A model generated the notes under the pieces. That model made no database searches and was not told the origin of the DNA. It was given only the letters and a program-made list of their open reading frames with translations. The position numbers and the translations under genes were made by a program. DNA of 64,000 nucleotides from Neovahlkampfia damariscottae (Eukaryota; Heterolobosea; Selenaionea; Neovahlkampfiida; Neovahlkampfiidae). Positions within the stretch are counted from its first letter, which is position 1; each line of letters starts with the position of its first letter. The stretch lies in assembly GCA_016618085.1 (NCBI GenBank), contig JABLTG010000010.1, positions 62,001-126,000 of the forward strand, given 5' to 3'. Positions 13,681-22,955 of this stretch are shown one piece after another.

Positions 13681-14507
13681 ATGGATCAGGAAATATTAAA
13701 AAAAATTGAAAAATGTCCGCCAAGGCTCAATAAAGCAATTGTATCTTTTCAAAATGGTGATTCAAGAAAACATGGAAGACAGTATCCAACGTTTTTATTT
13801 TATCCTGAATTAGAAACTAAACCATTTTATGATGAAAAAGATTTTCTGTGGTCATCAGGTTTAGAATTTCACATTTTAACAAATATTTAGAATTAAAAAA
13901 AAATTACAAAAGAATACAAGAAGAGTTTTCAAAATTGAAAGTTGAAGAGTTTAAAGATATTAAATCCTCAACTGATGGAACCTGGAAACAGTTTAGTTTT
14001 TATTCAGAAGGTAAAGTAAGACCTAAGCAAAGTTTTTAAAAAAATATTTTCAAGAAAATGGAAGAAAATTGCAAAAAATGTCCATTCACATTCGAAATGA
14101 TTGAAAAAGTAACAGATTTAATGAAAGGTAAAAATCAAAAAAAAAAATTCAAAAAATTAAGATTTGTGTATTGGATATGTATATTTTTCAGTAATTTCTC
14201 CTGGAACACATATATTCACACATCATGGAGGTATACCAGAAATTTAATTTAAAATCATTTCAAAGTGTCAAATATTCGTCTGAGGTGTCAGTTACCTATT
14301 TTTGTTCAAGAAGAATGTTGGTTAAGAGTTGAAGATCAAGTGAGATATTATCAAGAAGGAAATGTTATGATATTTGATGATTCATATGATCATGAAGTTA
14401 AACATGAAGGATTCTTGACAAATCGAGTGGTTTTGTTAATTGATTTTTTTCATCCTGATTTATCACAACTTGAAAAAGAGTTGATCAAAGAATACTTTCC
14501 AAAATGA
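13681..14507 (+). CDS. Aspartyl/asparaginyl beta-hydroxylase domain protein
   Basis: A 2-oxoglutarate/Fe(II) oxygenase of the AspH family, read in five exons. Motifs: PFYDEKDF early, ENCKKCPFTFEMIEKV, ISPGTHIFTHHG (first iron-binding His region), RCQLPIF, CWLRVEDQVRYYQEGNVMIF and DDSYDHEVKHEG with the second His. There is no membrane anchor or TPR region, so it is a bare catalytic domain, probably cytosolic. It would hydroxylate Asp/Asn side chains of proteins, but the target is unknown. Four introns at about 13859-13890, 14015-14048, 14128-14190 and 14230-14265 are each supported by restored motifs across the join. Confidence 0.85.
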
Positions 14508-14583
14508 AACTCAAAGATATATTAGTATGATATTGACTGGAGAAAACGAAAGAAAATGATCCAGAACTTCAAAAAATTAATTT

Positions 14584-15837
14584 TTATTTTTCAGAGGACA
14601 CAACAAATGACATTGAAGCTTTGAATTTCTTTTGCTTCTTCAATAATCTCGTAAATCTAACAGATGAATAAATTGATATCGCAAGTCCAATCAAATGAAC
14701 AATCCAAAAAAATATCCAAAAAGGTAAAATGAAATACCAAGTCCAACCCATAAAAAACTAAATGAAAAAACATCAATAAAAAACTCATATTTTTTACAAA
14801 GTCACTTTTTTCGTTCCAAAAACATTGGTGATGTGCATATGTTCCATAGACTCCAAGCCCACCTATTTTTGAAGATTAAGTATTCTTCAATATTTATTCT
14901 TACCTATGCATCTTTTTGATTCACCACTTCTCTTGAAATAATCACAACAAGTAAATGAATAAGGAAGAACACCTGCAGCTGGTGGAATACACATTAAAAT
15001 TAAACCAAACAATGCAATTGTAATACCAACACCCAATAATATACCTTCCTTTTTCTTTTTTTTTTTCAAATCATTTCTGTTTCCCACTTTCAAATTTGTG
15101 TGAAAAATTTGTTGAAATCTTACTTGATGCGGTCTAAAAAAAAATTTCAATTAATTTCAAAGATATCATACATTTTTACATTTTTTTAAGACTAATGTTA
15201 ATAAAACGGAAAATAAGCAAAGTAATATGTACATAACTAAAGAAAATAAATTGTATGCGTAAAAAGGTATGAAAACGTAATAAATTGGAATTGTAGTTCC
15301 ATCATATATGACATCATTAAATATAATAGCATTAGTCATTGTGTATAACGCTTTTTCTTGGTCGTAGGTTGAGTTTGAGATATTTTTTCCTGATGCTCCA
15401 ATTGTTACGTCAACTGATTGAACAATTGCATCAGGTTTAACATATAGACGATACTAAAATATAAAAAAACAATGAAAATCAAACATTTCTTGTGTCTAAA
15501 GTTTCGAGTTGAAATACAGTGTTAGAAATTCCACCAATACTTCTTTGTGATTTAATTCCAGTAATATTAGCAATAACACCAGAAGTAGGTTCGAGATATA
15601 CTGACATTCTATCAGCTATTGTCGTCAAAAAATGAACTTCATATCTTAAAATTTGAGTATTGATTTTTTTCACCTTTTCGGACCTTGATCTGGATTTGAA
15701 GCATATGACGTGATGGTTTGTGTACTTCCAACTTTAAAAGTTGCTAAATAACCACTTGTTGGTAATGTTAATTGTGAATTTAATTCAACAACTGCCAGCA
15801 ACAGCAACAACTTAAAAACGGTAAAGAACAGTTTCAT
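14584..15837 (-). CDS. Secreted/polytopic membrane protein, unknown
   Basis: The start at 15837 gives MKLFFTVFKLLLLLAVVELN, a clear signal peptide, then an extracytoplasmic beta-rich domain (LTLPTSGYLATFKVGSTQTI, YEVHFLTTIADRMSVYLEPT). Several hydrophobic segments follow: IPFYAYNLFSLVMYILLCLF, EGILLGVGITIALFGLILMC and, in the last exon, FILPFWIFFWIVHLIGLAIS. Exon joins at the 3' end are uncertain. The topology suggests an ectodomain plus about four membrane spans. No family is recognised. CCAAT overlaps the ATG, and the next gene starts only 29 bp away on the other strand. Confidence 0.6.
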
Positions 15838-15866
15838 TGGACGGATAAATTCAACGGTAGAATTTG
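15838..15866. promoter_or_regulatory. 29-bp divergent intergenic promoter
   Basis: Only 29 bp separate the start codons of the membrane-protein gene (minus) and the NT-C2 gene (plus). The CCAAT pentamer on the minus strand reads straight into the minus-strand ATG (CCAATG). No room remains for long leaders on both transcripts. Confidence 0.6.
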
Positions 15867-16645
15867 ATGTTTAAAAAGAAACGAATAATTCAATTTGATT
15901 GTGATTTTACAATAGAATCACTTGAAGAAATTCCTATAAAAGCGACTGATGTCTCTGCTCATTGGAGTTTTAAAGAAAATAATTCAATTTTTAAACAAAA
16001 GGTTATTGAAGGAAAAACAGAAGGAAAACATATACAAAACAACAGAGTAGTGTGGATGCAAGGGTTTAAAATTCCTACTTCAATGTTTGTAAATCCAAAA
16101 TCAAACGAGCTTGAACCTAGGTTTTTTTTTTCTTCAAATTTAAAATTTAGATATTTACAAATACAAATTTTCTCAAGGAAAACGATACACTCACCAACAG
16201 CTGATAATTTAGGCAAAGTTTTTATAAATTTACAAGATTTTTCTCAAACCGGAAAAACTACAAAGTCTTTTTTGTTGAGAGATTCAAAGTTGAATTCAAC
16301 ACTGAAGATGACGATAGAATTAATTCAACTGAGTGGAGATCCTTTCTTTAGATCATCATCGCCAAATGTATTAAAAGATAGTCATAATAATGACTGGATT
16401 GCAACCAAAGAAGGTAAGAAAAAGTTTTTAAAAATCAACAATGAAATTTAGACCAAGATGATGAATTCATAAACTCACAAAATTTACTAGATCAAGTCTT
16501 CGATCAAACATCCTCTACAACCCCCAAATCACCAAAAAAATTGAATATAACACCACAACCAAACAAAGATGACAGTCCTAGTGAAAAAGACGATCAATTA
16601 TCAAAATTAATTGATGATTTAATAAAAGACAATAAAGAAAATTAA
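15867..16645 (+). CDS. NT-C2 domain protein (EEIG/EHBP1 N-terminal type)
   Basis: The start ATG at 15867 opens MFKKKRIIQFDCDFTIESLE. This and VSAHWSFKENN, RVVWMQGFKIPTSMFVNPKS and ELEPRYLQIQIFS are hallmarks of the NT-C2 domain, which anchors proteins such as EEIG1 and EHBP1 to membranes or Rab/actin machinery. The domain fills residues 1-150. The tail is short, Ser/Pro/Asp-rich and disordered. A 30-nt in-frame intron (about 16120-16149) begins with a T10 tract, and a second lies near 16414-16451. It may act in endocytic or vesicle traffic, by family only. Confidence 0.8.
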
Positions 16646-16683
16646 AACTTTTTGTTTATCAATTTTAAAATGATATTTTTTTG

Positions 16684-17560
16684 ATGAACCAATTGAATAC
16701 AGCTTTTTCAATGGAAGAACAAAAATCAACAGCTTTGAATAGAGTTCAAAAAATAGTTGGACACTTGGCTAAAAATTATGTACTATCAAAACCTGTTTTA
16801 TTTTTCTCACAAAAAACAGAAATAAACCCAGAAGAAGTTTTCGAAAAAATTTTACACATGATTGAAGAGAAAGATTTTTCCAACGCAAGAAAAGAAATTT
16901 TTAATACTTTACCATATTTTCAAGAAGGTGAAGAAATGATAAGAGCATATCGTTTAGTTGGATTAACTTATTACCGTAAGAAGATTTTGAGATTTTGTAA
17001 TTTTCTTCAGGCAACGAAGAGTATTTGGAGAGTCTTCCATGGTTTAAAAAGTCAGCATCATCAAGTACAGAACCTTCAGATTGGTTTAACCTTGCTTCTG
17101 CTGCAGCTCAAGCAAAACATGTTGAATTAGCAATGGAAGCCTTTGAAACACTTGAAGAACTTCATAAACAATCAAAATTTGAAGCTCAACCTTCTTTTTG
17201 GATACATTTATATTGGTTTATTTTGGCTCTTATAAATACAAAAGAATATTTGATTTCTGTACATTTAATGAAAAGATTATCAAATGGTATTTTTTTTTTG
17301 ATTTTTTAACATTAAAAATAGCTTATGAGAAAGCAAGATTTACAGACAAAAAGTATTTGAATGAGATCGGATTGCCGTCTTTTGAAGAGTTTTTGGCAAT
17401 TCTTTTTTCTTTGAAATCCAATGTTACAACAAAAGAAGAAATTGATGAAATCGAAGAAACTTTGAAATTTTTAAATGAAAATATTGACGAATCTGGTCGA
17501 AATATGATTGAATTCATGAAAAATGAACAAACTAAAAAGATTGAATTCCTGAATAAATGA
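16684..17560 (+). CDS. TPR-like helical repeat protein
   Basis: The protein is all helical with TPR-like pairs: PEEVFEKILHMIEEKDFSNA, MIRAYRLVGLTYYRNEEYLE, PSDWFNLASAAAQAKHVELA and FWIHLYWFILALINTKEYLI. Such repeats make scaffolds for protein binding; no further domain is visible. Two introns (about 16976-17011 and 17287-17323) join exons cleanly. The first ATG is at 16684 (MNQLNTAFSMEEQ), but AACCAATTG lies just inside it, and CCAAT usually precedes starts here, so the in-frame ATG at 16711 may be the true start. The family is not identified. Confidence 0.7.
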
Positions 17561-17624
17561 GATTTCTTGTCTTGACGTTCCAATTTATTTTTGTGAGATT
17601 GTCCAATCATCAATAATTCTTTAA

Positions 17625-18922
17625 ATGAAACTCACTGCAAAAGACAAAAAATAGTGAGAAAAATAATTTTTGACCTCAATAGTGCTTCCACAGTTTTTGA
17701 CTGCCAAGTAAATAATGTCAAAGTTTTCAACCAACTTGACCCATTTAACAACGTTTTTCAAAGAAAAAAATTAACAAAAAAATTAAACAGCAAAATATCT
17801 CAGGATTCATGTGTAAAGAAGACAATTTATATGGAGGTAAAGAAATTATGTAAAAATAAAAATCAGGTTCTCTTTTGATCAGTCACATCAACGAAACACC
17901 AATTACTCCACAATTGATTTACGGATCACCAAAAATGAGTTATCCTTATAAAAAGAATTCTAAAGAGTTTTTGGATAATTTTATAATTCATGGTAATCAA
18001 AATATCAGTAATAACAAAAAGATATCAACCAAAACAAAAAAATTTCTTATTATTACATTTCTAGAAAATGGAATGGAACAAATATTTTATTTTTCAAGTA
18101 TGAGGACAATGATGGAAATGTTTATATATCAGCAAAGACTAAAGGTTCACCTGTTGTTATTGATGGTAAATTTGTTGTTTTAAAAATCATTTTTTTCAGG
18201 AGACTATGGCAACTTTTTTACTTTGACTTGTGAATTATTAAATTTAAAGGGACTAGATATTAAAAAGAATTCACCTGATATTTTAACAGAGTTTATTGAA
18301 AATGATGAAATTCAAGGTTTTTCTTTTGAAATTTGTGGAAACCAATTACCTAATCTTGTCAAATACGATTTTGATTTAAAATTAATTCCATTGTTTTATT
18401 TACAGTAAGTTATAGAAAATATTGATTAATTCATAGCTATGATGGGAAAATTGTTCCATACTATTCAAAAAATGAGATGTAATTCAGAGATCAAAAATTA
18501 ATTTTTTTAGAGGTCCATTCAAATTCAAATTACATGATGATCTGGTCGAAATATTGAAGAAACTACAAGAATATTCATTCTTTAGAAATGAAAAATACCG
18601 AAAAGACAAAAAATTAAAAACAAAATATGAACTAGAACATTTTATAGAAGAAGGTTTTGTTCTGTATTTATTAGATCCAAAAGGATATCTTTTAGACCGA
18701 AAAATGTTTAAAATCAAACCAAAAGATATTGAAGAAGTCAATTGGATGGTATTTGATGATAAAAGAAAACTTCAAATTGATTTGGTGTTGAGAAAACTTG
18801 GAGAAAGAAATATTCAAATCACAGACGAAAATTTGAAGAATGAATTAGATATGGGAGTCAAAGAATGGTTTGAAAATCAATTTTCTAACATTTCAGGAAT
18901 CGATTTTCAAAAGACATTTTGA
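17625..18922 (+). CDS. RNA/DNA ligase-like nucleotidyltransferase
   Basis: Read in eight exons, about 358 residues. The core carries ligase motifs in order: motif I RKWNGTNILF (K-x-x-G, with the AMP-accepting Lys), AKTKGSPVVIDG as the following strand region, FEICGNQLP as motif III-like, EEGFVLYLLD as motif IV, and MFKIKP as motif V (K-x-K). A VISHIN-like region and PQLIYGSPKMSYPY precede motif I. It should seal or adenylate nucleic acid 5' ends; an RNA ligase is more likely than a replicative DNA ligase given its small size. Motif I has Asn where many have Asp. CCAAT lies 22 bp upstream. Confidence 0.7.
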
Positions 18923-19161
18923 ATTATATTGATCAATGAAAATTCTAACAATGAATTTTAATTTGTTCTTGGATATCAGAGTAAAAATTAAAATCTGTGA
19001 ACAATATGGTTATCTTTCCTCCAGATATTATCAATTCATTTTTCTCTGCGTGTGCGATCAGCCAATGAATTTTTGTTTTGAAGTGTTTCTAGTAATAAAG
19101 CTCTGCAATATTGTTTGGATTCAAAAAAATCGAGAATAGTATTGCTAAAAAGCAACAAAAT

Positions 19162-19462
19162 TTATATTATTCCAAATAAAAATAAGACAGATGCAAACCC
19201 ACCAACAATAAATAAACTTATCAATCCATGTTTCATATTTTCATATCTCAAATTTTTTTGTTCTTGTTTTAATTTATTCAATTTTCCTTCTAATATTTTA
19301 TTTTCAAGATTATATTTCTCCTTATATGTTGTAGAAATGGCACTTTCCATTTTTTTTTTCAAAATTTTTAACTCTTTTTCAAGTTTCTCAATTTTACCAT
19401 CATAAAGATCTATTGTTAATATTTCTTCAAATTATACCAATTTCTTTTGCTATATCAGTCAT
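19162..19462 (-). CDS. CCDC167: CCDC167-like small tail-anchored coiled-coil protein
   Basis: About 90 residues from two exons: MTDIAKEIDLYDGKIEKLEK, a heptad helix (NKILEGKLNKLKQEQKNLRY), then ENMKHGLISLFIVGGFASVL, a C-terminal membrane span. Animal CCDC167 has the same size and order (EIDGLEEKL..., LRQENRKNM, C-terminal span), so I assign it with moderate confidence. It probably sits in an endomembrane with a cytosolic coiled coil; its role is unknown even in animals. One 28-nt intron lies near the start. It is divergent from the importin gene with 104 bp and two CCAAT-type boxes between them. Confidence 0.65.
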
Positions 19463-19566
19463 TTTGTTATTATTTTTGTTCGAAGATGATTAATAGCCAA
19501 TGATTTTATTTCTAATTTGATTGGATAAAAATCACAACAGGTTCAGTTTTTTTTTTCAATTTCCAA

Positions 19567-22500
19567 ATGGATTCAATAAAAAATTTAAAAGATTTAGAAA
19601 TTTCTCTTGGAAAACTGTTAATACCAGATTCAAGAATCATAAAAGAATCAGAAAATTTAATCAAAAAATTTTCAAAAGATCCAAGTTGCTTACCTGCATT
19701 TTTTCAAATTATTTTAAAAAAAACTGAAATATCTACTGGAGTAAGACATATGGCTGCTACTTTAATGAGACATAAAGTCAAATCTCAATGGAAAAAATTA
19801 GATCCAAAACTTCAAGACGGTATAAAAAATGGACTTCTTCAAATCATCATAGAAGAACCACAGTAATCTAAAAACTATTATTTACATGTTATTATATCAG
19901 AATATTAGTTCGTAACGCAGTTTTAAGAGTTATAAGTCAAATTGCTGCGCTTGAAATTCCAGCAGGTTTTCTTTATTTAAAACTGAATTTTTTAAAGGAA
20001 AATGGAATGATTTAGCAAAATATATCTCAACTATTTTTCAAAGTAAAGAATATAGACATCGTGAAACCGCAATGTTACTCTGTAGTTTTTTATTTGAACA
20101 AGTTGGTGACGAAATGAAAAATAGTTTTGACCACTTTTTACAATTATTTCAAGCTGGTTTAAAAGATGAAAATCCAAATGTAAGAATAGCAACTCTAAAG
20201 TAACTTTTTCTTTGATCTAAAAAAAAACTCCAAAAATAGAGCTTTGGAATCATTGGCGAATAATATTGAACATGAAAAAGAGATTTTACAATTCCAAAAA
20301 ATCATTCCTTTAATTTTAGAAGTTGTTAGACATTGTATTCAAGAGGAAGAAGAAGAAATTGTATCTTCCATTTTTGATCTTTTTGCTGCTTTATTTCAAC
20401 TCAATTTTGATTCATTCAATGAATGTATTTCACCATTAATTCAATTCATGTGTGAAATTGCAGCAAATAGAAAAAATATTTTATCATTAAGATTAAAGTC
20501 AATGGATTTCATTGGGTTTATGGTTCAACAGTAAATTTACCATTTCAGTAAAGAACTAATTATTTTGATAGAAAACCAAGACAAATGATAAAATTATTGG
20601 AATTCGTTTTCAAAGTTATTTTTCATTTATTAGTTGAAGAAGAAGATGATTCTGTTGATCAAGATGAAGAAACATCACATAAATCAGCATCTGCTGTTTT
20701 AGATACAGTTGCTGTTTTTATTCCAAGTAAATTTGTTTTTAGACCTGTTGTTGAGTATTCAATCAATAATTTGATTAAATCAAATAATCCAAATGAAAGA
20801 AAAGCTGGAATTACAGCAATTGCAATTCTATCAGAAGGTTGTTTAGAATCAATGAAACAAAATATAACTTTATTGATTCCAATTTTGATCAATGGATTAA
20901 AAGACCAAAATCAAAAAGTTAGAGAAGTTTCATTTTTAGCAGTTCATGCATTCATTGAATATTTACAACCAGAAAGTAACAAAATTAGTTTTTAATTTTT
21001 AAGTATTTGAATATATTGATCAAATTTTACCATATTGCATTTTGATGTTAAATGATCCATCTGATGATGTAAAAGAAAAAGCCGTTTTTTCTGTTTGAAT
21101 ATTTTTGTTTTTTTTCATTATTTTTTTTTAGTTGGATGCGATTAGTCAACATATTGGTGAAGGTTTAGGAAAATATGCAAATGAAATTATGCAAACAATT
21201 ATGGAATTATTGACTAAAGGTTCAAGAAGAGTTCAAGAAATAGCAATTTCTGCAATTTCACCTGTAGCTCTTGCAATTGGTGCTAATTTCTTACCGTATT
21301 GTGATACCATCTTTAAATTAATGACAGAATTAATGATTCAATTATCATCAGATGATATCATTTTACGTTGTAAAGCAACTGAATGTATTGGAAACATTGC
21401 AGTGGCAATTGGAAAACAAAATTTTGCTCCATTAGCAACAGTAAGCAATTATCAGATTTTCTTATCATTTTCAAAGGGATATATGAAAATTGCAACTGAA
21501 GGATTATCCATTGATTCATGTGAATTGAGAGAATATTCTTATGGATTCTTTCAAAATATTGCTACTTGTTTAGAAGAAGATTTTGCTGTTTTCTTACCAA
21601 CTATTTTTAATTTAATGATTCACAGTACAGTTTGTGAAGATTCTGTTGCTCAAGACGAAAATAAAACAACTTCTTTTCTCAATGATGAAGAAGAAGAAGA
21701 TGATGAAGATGAAGAAGAAGATTACTTAAATGATTTAAAACTTGAAGTTAGAACTTCAGTTATTGATGAAAAAGCAGCTGCAATTTCAGCATTAGGTGTG
21801 ATTTGTGAAGTATGTAAAGAAAAATATCTTCCATATTGGAAACATACTTATGAATCATTCATTGTGAATACATCTCATTATCATGAAGATATCAAAAGAT
21901 TTGCAGTTTCTGGATTGAAAAATTTATTTTCAATTTTTAAATCCAATGACATTACAAAAGAATTAAAAGAATCTTTGAATGAAGTTAGTTTCATTTTTAC
22001 AACAATGATTGCAGATGATGATGACAAAGAAACAGTTGCTAGAATTTGTGAAGCATTCTCTGGATTATTACAAAATCTTGGAAAGAATATTTTTGATGAG
22101 AATCAATTGGGTCAATTGGTTAACTCAATAGTTGATGTTTTAAAACAAGATGCTGCTTGTAATGAAAATGATTACAAAGATGAAGAAGCTGATCATGATG
22201 CTGTTTTGATGATTGCTGTTTCTGATTTAATTGATGATTTAGCTAGATCATATGGAAAAGATTTTGCTCCATATCTTAAAGAATTATTTCTTCCAATATT
22301 AAACTATGCTAAAGATGGTAGATCAGATACTGATAAAGTTATGGCTATTGGAACTTTATCTGAAATATCAAATTCAGTTGGTGATCAAATCATTCCTTAT
22401 TCTGATACATTAATACAATTATTTACCTCTGGATCAAAAAGTATGAATATGAATATCAAAAGAAATTCAATTTTCGGAATTGGTGTTTTAGCTCTTGTAG

Positions 22501-22955
22501 CTCCAAAACAAACAGAAAAAGTAATCATGCAAGTTTTACAAATTCTTCACCCAGTTATTAAAGAACCAATGAAATATTCAAATTTTGTTGTTGATAATTC
22601 TGCTGGTTGTTTGGCAAGAATAATTATTTCACATGGATCTAATATTCCAATGGATCAAGTATTAGGAGGACTTGTTCAAGTTTTACCTTTGAGAGAAGAT
22701 TTTGTTGAAAATGATATCATTTATGGTTGTTTATTGGATTTACTCAAAAATGGACATCCATCTGTTGCAAAATTAATGGGTCCTATCATTTCTTTATTTT
22801 CAAGAGTTTTAGGTTCGGATGACTTGAAAAAAGAAATTCAAATTTCAATTGTTGGAACAATCAAAGAATTGAAGAATAAATACCAGCAACAAATGGATTC
22901 AATATTTCAAGATTTAAGTCAAGATGAAAAACAAAATCTCATTAAATTTTTATAA
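19567..22955 (+). CDS. Importin-beta family nuclear transport receptor (IPO4/Kap123-like)
   Basis: About 1,000 residues of HEAT repeats over eight or more exons. The N-terminus (MDSIKNLKDLEISLGKLL, with STGVRHMAATLMRHKVKSQW) binds Ran in this family. Later repeats include VRIATLKALESLANNIEHEK, HKSASAVLDTVAVFIPSKFV and ISAISPVALAIGANFLPYCD. An acidic loop (NDEEEEDDEDEEEDY) followed by VIDEKAAAISALGVICEVCK is typical of IPO4/IPO5/Kap123, which import ribosomal proteins and histones. A 36-nt in-frame intron inside FAPLAT..GYMKIA is otherwise translated. The stop codon abuts the stop of the convergent MDC1-like gene (shared TTATAA). Confidence 0.92.

Noticed and set aside
18923-19161. Possible small plus-strand gene or non-coding RNA after the ligase gene
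   Set aside because: There are only weak frames, no tRNA or snoRNA boxes that I could see, and no promoter box in a fitting place; it is probably UTR.
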